Origin: Armatimonadota bacterium
GTDB lineage: Bacteria > Sysuimicrobiota > Sysuimicrobiia > Sysuimicrobiales > Sysuimicrobiaceae
DNA length: 12,770 nt
Direction of reading: 5' to 3'
Assembly: GCA_031432545.1 (NCBI GenBank)
Contig: JAVKGX010000018.1
Span: 1 to 12,770 of the forward strand
Shown in pieces: positions 5,804-12,770 of this stretch. Position 1 is the first letter of the stretch, and each line of letters opens with the position of its first letter. The notes under the pieces are model-generated. The model ran no database searches, had not been told where the DNA came from, and saw only the letters and a list, made by a program, of their open reading frames with translations. Both the position numbers and the translations under genes were made by a program.

Positions 5804-6292
5804 GTGCGTGCAGCCCCTCCCGACACGGAACCCGGGCAGCGGGGTTTCACCCTGGTGGAGGCGATCGTCGTCGCCGCGATCGTCTCGGTCCTGCTCGGAA
5901 TGGCCCTGGGCGGATACCGTGGAGTGCTGGCGGAACGGAGGGTGGACCGCGTGGCGTGGGAGATCGCCGGAGCCTTCCGGCTGGCCCAACAGACGGCCGT
6001 GGCGAGGGCGGGGGAGTGGCAAGCGGTCCGGGTCTACCTGACGGACCGGGCGGAGGTGCGGGGCCTCACGCCCGCGGGCACGGAGACCACGACGTTGTCC
6101 GCAACCGACGTCTTCCCGGACGGCGTGCGGGTGAGGCGCCTGACAGGATGCGAGCCGTTCGAAGTCCTGGGCTCCGGTGCGCCCCGCGTCGGCTGTCAAG
6201 GGACGATCGAGGTCAGGTCGGGTCCGGCCGTGCGGTACGTGATCGTGACCGCCCACACCGGCCGGGTGCGCGTCGGCACGTCCCCGCCGTAG
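5804..6292 (+). CDS. FimT/GspH-like pseudopilin, class III prepilin, 162 aa
   Basis: The start is GTG at 5804, behind a purine-rich GGAGGGAGGAG at 5788-5798. The frame is open further upstream, but that part overlaps the preceding gene and lacks a signal. The leader MRAAPPDTEPGQRG ends at G14; the mature protein begins FTLVEAIVVAAIVSVLLGMAL with Glu at +5 (E19). AWEIAGAFRLAQQTAVARAGEWQAVRVYL (about 56-84) is the characteristic stretch of FimT/GspH proteins, where a helix with AR/QQTA leads into beta strands. Two cysteines lie in the C-terminal sheet (TGCEPF, VGCQGT). It follows the PilX-like gene by 47 nt and closes the cluster. In Gram-negative bacteria FimT and GspH are minor pilins, and some FimT proteins bind DNA during uptake; whether this one does is unknown. 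Confidence 0.8.
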   Translation: MRAAPPDTEPGQRGFTLVEAIVVAAIVSVLLGMALGGYRGVLAERRVDRVAWEIAGAFRLAQQTAVARAGEWQAVRVYLTDRAEVRGLTPAGTETTTLSATDVFPDGVRVRRLTGCEPFEVLGSGAPRVGCQGTIEVRSGPAVRYVIVTAHTGRVRVGTSPP

Positions 6293-6325
6293 GTGAGGTC
6301 TGCCTAACGACGTCGCGCGTCCCCC

Positions 6326-6354
6326 TGGAGACCCTTTCGTAGCCGACGTATCCT
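6326..6354 (+). promoter_or_regulatory. Possible sigma70-like promoter for miaB
   Basis: In the 125-nt gap between the last pilin gene and miaB, TGGAGA (6326-6331) and TATCCT (6349-6354) each match the -35 and -10 consensus at 4 of 6 positions with a 17-nt spacer. In DNA this GC-rich such a match is weak evidence. No clear terminator was seen in the same gap. Confidence 0.22.
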
Positions 6355-6417
6355 CTTTGGCAGGAGATCACGCCGCGCCGGCCGGTGACGGGACCGGAGG
6401 GATCGTGGGAGCCGCAG

Positions 6418-7752
6418 ATGCCTGAACGCTACCACATCATCACCTACGGTTGTCAGATGAACGTCCGCGACTCGGAGGCTATGGCCGGGATGTTGGAGGC
6501 GGCCGGCTACGAGCGCGCCGAGGGGGTCGAAGACGCGGACGTGATCCTCCTCAACACGTGCACGGTCCGGGAGGGGGCGGACGACCGCGCCTACGGCCGC
6601 GTGGGAGAACTGCGCCGTCTCAAGCAGCGCAAGCCGACCTTGATCCTCGGGATGGCGGGCTGCCTGGTGCAGAAGGACCGAGAGGAAGTCCTGCGCCGCG
6701 CGCCGCACCTGGACCTGGTGTTCGGGGTCCACAACCTGCACCGCTTGCCGGAGTTGCTGCGCCAGGCGCGCGATGGGTGCCAGCGCGTCTACGAGGTGTG
6801 GGACTGCCGCCCCAAGGACGAGCCGCTGCCGGTGCTGCCCGCCGTGCGGTCGGGCGGGGTGCGCGCGTACGTGAACATCATCCACGGCTGCAACAAGTTC
6901 TGCACGTTCTGCATCGTGCCGTTCGTTCGCGGCCGTGAGCGCAGCGTGCCGCCCGAGGAGGTGGTCGCGGAGGTGCAACAGCTGGCGGTGCAGGGCTACC
7001 GGGAGGTCACGCTGCTGGGGCAGAACGTGGACTCCTACGGGCAGGACCTGCGTCCGCGCACGGATCTGGCGGAGTTGCTGGCGCGTGTGCACCAGGTCGA
7101 GGGGATCGAGCGGATCCGGTTCACCACCAGCCACCCGCGCGACATGACGGAACGACTGGTGCGCGCGGTGGCGGACCTGCCCAAGGTGTGCGAGCACATC
7201 CACCTGCCGGTGCAGTCCGGCGACGACGAGGTCCTGCGCCGAATGCACCGCGCCTACACCGTCACCGACTACCTGCGCATCGTCGAGACGATCCGGTCGC
7301 ACATCCCCCAGGCCAGCATCACCACCGACATCATCGTCGGCTTCCCCGGCGAGACCGAGGAGCAGTTCGAGAACACGCTGCGCCTGGTCGAGACGGTGCA
7401 GTTCGACGCGTGCAACACCGCTGTCTACTCGCCGCGCGAGGGCACAAAGGCCGCGGTGTACGACGATCCGGTCGATGCGCAGACCAAGCGGCGCTGGCTG
7501 TGGTCGCTCAACCGCATGGCAGAGCGGATCGCTTTGGCGCGCAACCGCCGCCTGGTCGGGAGCACCCAGGAAGTGCTGGTGGAGGAACGGGGCAGAGACG
7601 GCGGCGTGGTGGGCCGTACCCGGACGAACAAGGTGGTCACGCTGCCGGGACCCGAGGCGTGGATCGGGCGCACGATCCGGGTGAGGATCTCCGAGGCCGG
7701 GTCTTGGGTGCTGCGCGGCGAGCCCGTCGGCGTAGTCGCCGCGTCCGCGTGA
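6418..7752 (+). CDS. miaB: tRNA-2-methylthio-N6-isopentenyladenosine-37 synthase MiaB, 444 aa
   Basis: This radical SAM methylthiotransferase converts i6A37 to ms2i6A37 in tRNAs reading codons that begin with U. The ATG at 6418 is preceded by GGGAG (6407-6411, 6-nt spacer); a GTG at 6385 is in frame but lacks a site and adds residues before the normal MPERYHIITYGCQMN opening. The N-terminal UPF0004 domain carries the three auxiliary-cluster cysteines C12, C48 (NTCTV) and C82 (MAGCLVQ). The radical SAM triad is C158, C162 and C165 in HGCNKFCTFCIVP, followed by RGRERS and GQNVDSYG. HLPVQSGDD and TTDIIVGFPGETEEQF are typical core motifs, and a C-terminal TRAM-like RNA-binding region covers about 375-440. 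Length and all six cysteines match functional MiaB. It is convergent with sppA. Confidence 0.96.
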   Translation: MPERYHIITYGCQMNVRDSEAMAGMLEAAGYERAEGVEDADVILLNTCTVREGADDRAYGRVGELRRLKQRKPTLILGMAGCLVQKDREEVLRRAPHLDLVFGVHNLHRLPELLRQARDGCQRVYEVWDCRPKDEPLPVLPAVRSGGVRAYVNIIHGCNKFCTFCIVPFVRGRERSVPPEEVVAEVQQLAVQGYREVTLLGQNVDSYGQDLRPRTDLAELLARVHQVEGIERIRFTTSHPRDMTERLVRAVADLPKVCEHIHLPVQSGDDEVLRRMHRAYTVTDYLRIVETIRSHIPQASITTDIIVGFPGETEEQFENTLRLVETVQFDACNTAVYSPREGTKAAVYDDPVDAQTKRRWLWSLNRMAERIALARNRRLVGSTQEVLVEERGRDGGVVGRTRTNKVVTLPGPEAWIGRTIRVRISEAGSWVLRGEPVGVVAASA

Positions 7753-7762
7753 CGGGGAAGTC

Positions 7763-7776
7763 CGCGGTGGACCGCG
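7763..7776. terminator. Possible weak hairpin between convergent miaB and sppA
   Basis: CGCGG-TGGA-CCGCG (7763-7776, the bases also read as a 6-bp stem with a 2-nt loop) lies in the 67-nt gap between the two stop codons. There is no T-tract on either side, so it is at best a weak bidirectional pause or protective hairpin. Confidence 0.22.
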
Positions 7777-7819
7777 TCGTCGCCACCCCACCGCGCAGCA
7801 GATCTGGCGGGCCGCAGAC

Positions 7820-9493
7820 TCACACCGGCGGTTCGACTCCCGCGATCAGCCACGCGCGCTCGGCCAGCAGCATGCGCAGTGCGCGCGTCCAATCGCCCCA
7901 CGCGGAAGTCGGGTGGGCCGGCACCGGGGCGGCCTGGGGAGGGTGGATCGTGACCACCGCCACGTCCGCGCGCTCGGGGATCCCGGCCAGTTCCTTCGCC
8001 CTGCGCACCGCGGTGTCGAAGTCCCCGAGCTGGTCGACCAGCCCCACCGCCAGCGCCTGACGACCGGTCCATACGCGGCCCCGGGCGACGGCTTCCACCT
8101 CGTCCTCGGTTCGGCCGCGCCCCTCGGCCACGACGGAGCGGAAGCGGTGGTAGATGCGCTCCATCCACGCACGCAACGTCTGCCAGTCCGCATCGGTGTA
8201 CGGCGCGAGGGCCGAGGGCATGGTGGCCGAAGCCCCGCGCGAGAGGATCTCGTGGTGGATGCCGGCGCGGGCGAGCAGCCCGTGCACATCGAACTTGCCG
8301 GAGACCACGCCGATGGAGCCCGTGATCGTCGTGGCGCCCGCCACGATCCACGACGCCCCACAGGAGACGTAGTATCCGCCCGATCCGGCCACGTCGCCCA
8401 TGTGGACGACCACCGGCTTGCGACGGCGCAACCGCGTCACCTCGCGCCAGATGAGGTCGGAAGCGACGGCCGACCCTCCTCGTGAATCCACGTGGAAGAC
8501 GACGGCCTTGACGTGCGGGGCGCGCTCGGCGGCGCGGAAGGCTCGCGCCACGGTGTCGCAGCCTGCGAGGACCTGCCCGAGTAAGGGCAGGGGCAGGGGC
8601 AGCTCCCGGCTCTCGCCGGGTACGATCGTACCGCGCAGCACGACGACGCCGACGGCGTCCGGCCGCAAAGACCGCCAGCGGTAGCGGACGGGGAGGGAAC
8701 GCCGCGCCTGGGACAGCGGGACGATGCGTGCACTGCGCCCGTCGGCCAGCAGGGCGGCGAGGTCGTCCTCGTAGGCCATGTGGTCGGCGAGCCCGGCCTG
8801 TCGCAGGTCCTCGGGTGCAGGGACGCCACGGTCCACCAGGCGCTGCACGTCCTCGCGCGTCACGCGCCGGCGTTCGGCGAGGGCATCGGTGATCTCGTTG
8901 AGGGTGGCGTCGAGCACTGCATGGGTCACCTCGCGCTGCGGTTCGGTCGCACCCCGGTAGAGGAACCTGTGCGCGGCGGTCTTGTACTCGGCGATGTGGT
9001 GAAACTGGGGCAGCACGCCCCACCGGCCGAGCGCTTCCCGGAAGAACGCCAACTCCACGCGCGGCCCAAACGTCGTCACCTCGGCGCTGGGCGGCACGAC
9101 GACGACGTCGGCGGCCGAAGCCAGGTACAGGTCGGACAGCCCGCTGTTGTAGAGGTAGGCGGCGACGCGCTTTCCCGAGGCACGAAACCGCGCGAGCGCT
9201 TCCCTCACGCTCTGACGCGTCGCCATCCCCGCCTCGAGGTTGTGCACCCTCAACACGATCCCCCGCATCCGTGAGCGAGCAGCGCGGTCCAGGGTCCGGC
9301 GGAGGTCCTCCAGGCTCATCGGCGGAGGCCGCAGCAGGCGCTGGAGCAGGGGGAGCGCGGCACGGCGCTCGGGCAGGTTTCCGGTCAGGGTCACCACGGC
9401 GTAGTCTGGCGCGGGCAGGACCAGTACGAGCAGGTTGCGTATCAGTCGCGCCGCGTTGGAGACGAGTTCGACCAAGAACAGGATCGGTCTCAC
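7820..9493 (-). CDS. sppA: Signal peptide peptidase SppA, long two-domain (67K) type, 557 aa
   Basis: This membrane-associated serine protease degrades leftover signal peptides. The start is GTG at 9491-9493 with GGAGGTGA upstream (GGAGG at 9500-9504, 6-nt spacer). The N-terminus (residues 4-28) is hydrophobic and could anchor it. Two tandem peptidase S49/ClpP-like domains are visible, about 60-250 and 282-500. The catalytic lysine is K171 in [10 protein letters not shown] and the nucleophile S371 in [13 protein letters not shown]. The 200-residue spacing equals that between K209 and S409 of E. coli SppA, so the dyad looks intact. [15 protein letters not shown] (335-349) and [14 protein letters not shown] (388-401) are further hallmarks. 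A tandem hexamer GGGCAG x3 (8585-8602) encodes the LPLPLP linker stretch near residue 298. It follows mutL by 46 nt on the same strand, probably in one transcript. The long form is commoner in Gram-negative bacteria and cyanobacteria than in Firmicutes. Confidence 0.93.
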   Translation of the reverse strand: MRPILFLVELVSNAARLIRNLLVLVLPAPDYAVVTLTGNLPERRAALPLLQRLLRPPPMSLEDLRRTLDRAARSRMRGIVLRVHNLEAGMATRQSVREALARFRASGKRVAAYLYNSGLSDLYLASAADVVVVPPSAEVTTFGPRVELAFFREALGRWGVLPQFHHIAEYKTAAHRFLYRGATEPQREVTHAVLDATLNEITDALAERRRVTREDVQRLVDRGVPAPEDLRQAGLADHMAYEDDLAALLADGRSARIVPLSQARRSLPVRYRWRSLRPDAVGVVVLRGTIVPGESRELPLPLPLLGQVLAGCDTVARAFRAAERAPHVKAVVFHVDSRGGSAVASDLIWREVTRLRRRKPVVVHMGDVAGSGGYYVSCGASWIVAGATTITGSIGVVSGKFDVHGLLARAGIHHEILSRGASATMPSALAPYTDADWQTLRAWMERIYHRFRSVVAEGRGRTEDEVEAVARGRVWTGRQALAVGLVDQLGDFDTAVRRAKELAGIPERADVAVVTIHPPQAAPVPAHPTSAWGDWTRALRMLLAERAWLIAGVEPPV

Positions 9494-9539
9494 GGGCTCA
9501 CCTCCGGACGGTGGAGATGCGGTCGCAAGAAGTACGGGG

Positions 9540-11207
9540 TCACCGCCGCAGGAACCAGGTGTCCAGCCGCTCGCGCGGAACGATCACCAGCGTCGGTCTC
9601 CCGTGGAAGCAGGTGTACGGATCCTCGCAGCGTCCGAGTTCTTCGACGAGCGCGGTCATCTCTTCGTGTGAGAGGACGTCGCCCGCGCGAACGGCGCTGT
9701 GGCAGGCGGCCAAGATGGCCACGCGTTGGATGGCGTGACGCGGGCTGGCCGCCGGTTGGCCCGTCCGCAGTTCGGCGAGCACCTCCCGGATCAGTACGTC
9801 GGGCGACCCCCCCACGGGGGCGGGAACCTCCCGAACGAGGAACGTGCCGCCGAACGGCTCGATGTCGAAGCCGATCTGCCGGAACGCATCCAGAGCGCCT
9901 TCGAGGAGCGTGGCTTCGGAGGGGGGAAGGTCGAGGACGAGCGGCGCGGCGAGGGTCTGCGCGTGGGCTTCCCGCGACCGGGCGCGCAAAAACCGCTCGT
10001 ACAGCACCCGCTCGTGGGCGGCGTGTTGGTCGATCAGTGCGAGCCCTCCTGGCGCGGCGGCTACGACATAGGCGGCGGCGACCTGGCCGAGCACCTCCAG
10101 CGGCGGGAGGCAGCGCGGTGGCGTCGGCAGCGGCAGGGCTGCAGCCGTGCTCTCGTGGATCTCGCCGGTCGGGGGGTCATTCCGCGGATAGGGCCGTACG
10201 CCCACCACGACGACATCCAGTCCGGACGGCGAACGCGATCGGAACGCGTCCCGGACGGCGGACTCAACGGCGCGGAAGACGGCGTCTTCGTCTGCGAAAC
10301 GGACTTCCAGCTTGCGCGGATGCACGTTGGGATCGACGGATGCAGGCGGCAGCGTCACGAACAGCGCGCAGATGGCGTGGTGACCCGCAAGGACGTGCGT
10401 GCGCGACCCCTGCTCGATGGCGCGGGCGACCAGCGGGCTGTGCACCGGCCGCCGGTTGACGAAGACGTATTGTCCGCTGCGGCTGCGGCGGGCCGCCGAC
10501 GGCACCCCGAGGAAGCCCTCAATCCGGAGCGCACCGGACGCACGGTCGATGGGGAGGAGGTGTTTTGCGCCGATGCCGAGGACCGTCGCGGCTCGCTCCA
10601 GCGGAGTGGCAGGAGGCAGTCGCAGCACCTCCTCGCCGTCGCGCACGAACCGGAACGCCACGTCGGGGCGAGCGAGGGCGTGGCGCTCGACCGCATCGGC
10701 GCACAGCGCGGCTTCGCGCCCCACCGAACGCAGGAACGCCCGCCGGGCCGGGGTGTTGTAGAACAGGCGCCGCACCGCGACGACCGTCCCCCTCGGCGCA
10801 GCGGCCGGCTCGACGCTGGGCGTGCCGCCGCCTTCGGCACGAACCCGCGTGGCGGCGTGGCCGTCGGAGGTCACGATGTCGACCTGCGAGACGGCGGCGA
10901 TGCTGGGCAGCGCTTCGCCGCGGAATCCCAGCGTGGCGATCCCGCGCAGGTCGTCGCGAGAAGCGATCTTGCTGGTGGCGAACCGCCGCAGCGCGAGCAC
11001 CGCGTCGGCGGGATCCATGCCCACGCCGTCGTCGGCGACGCGGACGAGGTCGAAGCCACCCCGCTCGATCTCCACGGTGACCGACCGCGCGAGGGCGTCG
11101 AGTGCATTCTCGACCAGTTCCTTGACGACCGAAGCCGGCCGCTCGACGACCTCGCCGGCAGCGATGCGATCGGCAAGCCACGATTCGAGGACGCGGATCC
11201 TACCCAC
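9540..11207 (-). CDS. mutL: DNA mismatch repair protein MutL, endonuclease type, 555 aa
   Basis: MutL couples MutS mismatch recognition to strand incision. The GTG at 11205-11207 opens into the normal N-terminus ([21 protein letters not shown]) and overlaps the mutS stop by 8 nt; no good Shine-Dalgarno is seen, so translational coupling is likely. The GHKL ATPase motifs are complete: E30 and N34 in [21 protein letters not shown] (58-65), RRFATSKI (74-81) and LGFRGEAL (93-100). [11 protein letters not shown] and [11 protein letters not shown] complete the N-terminal half. The C-terminal domain has the metal-dependent nicking motif DQHA(x)2E(x)4E at 393-404, [10 protein letters not shown] (501-510) and CFHGRP (533-538), where most nicking MutLs have CPHGRP. 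The protein should therefore be an active endonuclease, as in bacteria lacking MutH. The linker (about 325-365) is short, giving a compact total length. Confidence 0.96.
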   Translation of the reverse strand: MGRIRVLESWLADRIAAGEVVERPASVVKELVENALDALARSVTVEIERGGFDLVRVADDGVGMDPADAVLALRRFATSKIASRDDLRGIATLGFRGEALPSIAAVSQVDIVTSDGHAATRVRAEGGGTPSVEPAAAPRGTVVAVRRLFYNTPARRAFLRSVGREAALCADAVERHALARPDVAFRFVRDGEEVLRLPPATPLERAATVLGIGAKHLLPIDRASGALRIEGFLGVPSAARRSRSGQYVFVNRRPVHSPLVARAIEQGSRTHVLAGHHAICALFVTLPPASVDPNVHPRKLEVRFADEDAVFRAVESAVRDAFRSRSPSGLDVVVVGVRPYPRNDPPTGEIHESTAAALPLPTPPRCLPPLEVLGQVAAAYVVAAAPGGLALIDQHAAHERVLYERFLRARSREAHAQTLAAPLVLDLPPSEATLLEGALDAFRQIGFDIEPFGGTFLVREVPAPVGGSPDVLIREVLAELRTGQPAASPRHAIQRVAILAACHSAVRAGDVLSHEEMTALVEELGRCEDPYTCFHGRPTLVIVPRERLDTWFLRR

Positions 11208-12770
11208 GCCGGCGTCCGGGGTCGCGCTCGGTCGGACTGCGCATGCGCACCACCTTCGCGGGGTCGGCGGCGGATCGTTGCCGCAGGCGGCGCTGGATGT
11301 CGTGCAGGACGTTGAGCGCTTCGATCGGGGTCATCGCGGCGAGGTCCAAAGACCCCAGCTCTCTCTCGACTTCGGACTCGACGACCAGTGGGAGCGCGGT
11401 CTGCACGGCGCGTGCCCTCCGCACCAGCGGTGGTGGGGTCGCCGGATCGGCGACCGACGGGGTCGCCTGCGACTGCAGACGTTCCAGCAGCGCGGCTGCC
11501 CGGTCGGTGACCTCGCGCGGGATGCCGGCGAGGTGGGCGACGTGGATGCCGTAGGACCGGTCGGAGGCGCCCTCGGCCACGCGGTGCAGGAAGACCACAC
11601 GGTCTTTCTCTTCACGGACCGTGACGTTGAGGTTGAACACCCCCGGCATGCGGTCAGCGAGTTCGGTAAGTTCGTGATAGTGGGTGGCGAACAGCGTGCG
11701 GCAGCCGATGCGCTCCCGGACGTACTCGACGACCGCCCAGGCCAGGCTCAATCCGTCGTAGGTGGCTGTCCCGCGGCCGACCTCGTCGAGGACGATCAGG
11801 CTGTCGTGCGTGGCATTGTGCAGGATGGTCGCGGTCTCTTGCATCTCCACCAGGAAGGTGCTGCGTCCGCCCGCGATGTCGTCCGCAGCGCCGACCCGTG
11901 TGAAGATGCGGTCGGCCGGCCCCAGGCGGGCACGCCGAGCCGGGACGAACGAACCGACCTGTGCCATGAGCGCGATCAGGGCGTTCTGGCGCAGGTAGGT
12001 CGACTTGCCGGCGAAGTTCGGTCCGGTGACGATCGCGATGCGGCGGTCGGCGTCGAGCCTCAGGTCGTTGGGCACGAAGCGCTCCTCGCGCAGCACGCGC
12101 TCCACCACGGGGTGCCGCCCCTCGGTGACCTCCAGCACCGGCTCGCTTGCGATCTCGGGTCGGACGTAGCCGTACGCTTCGGCGGCATCGGCCAGTGCCG
12201 CGAGCGCGTCCAGCGTGCCGACCGCGTCTGCGGTGGCGAGCAGACTGGGGCTGTGCTCGGCGACCTCGTCCCGCAGCGCACAGAACAGCTCGTACTCACG
12301 CTGCTGCATGCGCTCGGTGGCATGGAGGATCAGGGCTTCCTGCTCGCGCATCTCCGGCGTGACGTAGCGCTCTGCGCTCACCAGCGTCTGGCGGCGCTCG
12401 TAGTGCGGAGGGACTTTGTGCCTGTGCGCCTTGGTGACCTCGATGTAGTAGCCGAAAACCTTGTTGTAGCCGATGCGCAGCGACCGGATGCCGGTACGGT
12501 CACGTTCGTGGGCCTCCAGATCCGCGATCCACCGCCGGGCGCTGGCGGCCGCGGCTCGCAGGCTGTCGAGATCGGCGTCGTACCCTTCGCGGATCAGACC
12601 CCCTTCGCGCGGCGAGGCCGGCGGGTCGAAGACGAGGGCGCGTTCGAGGCGGTCGCGCAGGGCCTCGTGCGGGTCCGTCCGGCCCGCGAGGTATTGCAGC
12701 AGCGCCGAACCGAACGAGTCGGCGATCATCCGGATCTCGCCGACGGCGGCCAACGAGGCAGCGAGGTTCA
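11200..12770 (-). CDS. mutS: DNA mismatch repair ATPase MutS, C-terminal ~522 residues, 5' end outside window
   Basis: The frame is open to the right edge, so the N-terminal mismatch-binding and connector domains lie outside; family members are usually about 850-880 aa. The visible part starts in the lever region (NLAASLAAVGEIRMIADSF), then the clamp/lever with LRIGYNKVFGYYIEVTKAH, and the ABC-type ATPase. Walker A is GPNFAGKST (12024 down to 11998), with Phe where GPNMAGKST or GPNMGGKST is usual. The signature region has RVGAADDIAGGRSTFLVEM, Walker B is LIVLDEVGRGTATYDGLS, and the H-loop is LFATHYHELTEL. The C-terminus carries LDLAAMTPIEALNVLHDIQRRL, the usual helix-turn-helix dimerisation tail. 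It overlaps mutL by 8 nt and is the first visible gene of mutS-mutL-sppA. The ATPase motifs mark it as MutS1 rather than MutS2; no Smr domain is present. Confidence 0.97.
   Translation of the reverse strand, partial: NLAASLAAVGEIRMIADSFGSALLQYLAGRTDPHEALRDRLERALVFDPPASPREGGLIREGYDADLDSLRAAAASARRWIADLEAHERDRTGIRSLRIGYNKVFGYYIEVTKAHRHKVPPHYERRQTLVSAERYVTPEMREQEALILHATERMQQREYELFCALRDEVAEHSPSLLATADAVGTLDALAALADAAEAYGYVRPEIASEPVLEVTEGRHPVVERVLREERFVPNDLRLDADRRIAIVTGPNFAGKSTYLRQNALIALMAQVGSFVPARRARLGPADRIFTRVGAADDIAGGRSTFLVEMQETATILHNATHDSLIVLDEVGRGTATYDGLSLAWAVVEYVRERIGCRTLFATHYHELTELADRMPGVFNLNVTVREEKDRVVFLHRVAEGASDRSYGIHVAHLAGIPREVTDRAAALLERLQSQATPSVADPATPPPLVRRARAVQTALPLVVESEVERELGSLDLAAMTPIEALNVLHDIQRRLRQRSAADPAKVVRMRSPTERDPGRRRG

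Noticed and set aside
6304-7791. 495-codon open frame on the minus strand opposite miaB
   Set aside because: It is rich in His, Arg and Leu, has no family features, and mirrors the codons of MiaB. It is a GC-driven shadow.
7812-7836. tRNA-like 3' segment with GGTTCGACTCCCGC resembling a T-arm
   Set aside because: The would-be T-stem pairs at only three of five positions, there is no acceptor or D-arm partner upstream, and the bases encode the C-terminus of SppA (GVEPPV).
8619-8632. 14-bp perfect palindrome GGTACGATCGTACC
   Set aside because: It lies within the sppA coding region at LRGTIVPG. About one perfect 14-bp palindrome is expected by chance in a window of this size.
7425-9023. 532-codon minus-strand open frame overlapping sppA in another frame
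   Set aside because: SppA in the alternative frame has intact catalytic residues and a strong ribosome binding site; this frame has only Arg/Gly/Pro-rich sequence.
9699-11315. 538-codon open frame on the plus strand opposite mutL
   Set aside because: Its translation is low-complexity Arg/Gly/Asp-rich with no recognisable motif, and it lies antisense to a perfectly conserved MutL. Long antisense open frames are expected in DNA this GC-rich.

Overview
The window is about 12.8 kb of very GC-rich bacterial chromosome and is gene-dense. The sequence does not fix the taxon. MiaB, MutS, an endonuclease-type MutL and a long two-domain SppA together give a housekeeping block. Class III (type IV pilin-like) prepilins show that the cell builds pili or a pseudopilus. 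The nearness of miaB to mutS-mutL, and a MutL carrying the DQHA(x)2E(x)4E motif, recall Firmicutes-like or deep-branching Terrabacteria lineages; this is a guess.

Region 1 (1-3891, plus strand) is an envelope glycosylation block. It holds the 3' end of a membrane glycosyltransferase-like gene with an apparent 1-nt frameshift, a complete 581-aa GT-C/GT39-like multi-pass membrane protein coupled to it by a 4-nt overlap, and a GT2 enzyme resembling polyprenyl-phosphate (dolichol-phosphate) mannose synthase. The likely logic is that the GT2 enzyme charges a lipid carrier with a sugar and the GT-C proteins transfer that sugar outside the membrane.

Region 2 (2325-3148) interrupts this block. A REP-associated tyrosine transposase (RAYT, IS200-like HUH enzyme) lies on the minus strand between two direct tandem arrays of a 13-bp unit, GGTACCAGGAACG: four copies on the left and seven on the right, plus a possible eroded eighth. 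Each unit carries the self-complementary GGTACC, so adjacent units can fold as hairpins. The last right-hand unit supplies the apparent ribosome binding site of the GT2 gene. This is the least ordinary part of the window.

Region 3 (4019-6292, plus strand) is a tight cluster of four minor pilin/pseudopilin genes: PilV-like, PilW/GspJ-like, PilX-like and FimT/GspH-like. Junctions overlap by 4 nt and 1 nt, then there is a 47-nt gap. No major pilin or assembly ATPase is in the window.

Region 4 (6418-12770) is housekeeping. miaB (tRNA ms2i6A37 methylthiotransferase) is on the plus strand and converges on a minus-strand run mutS (5' end outside the window) - mutL - sppA. mutS and mutL overlap by 8 nt. 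No rRNA, tRNA, CRISPR array or prophage was recognised, and no gene-free stretch exceeds 300 bases.
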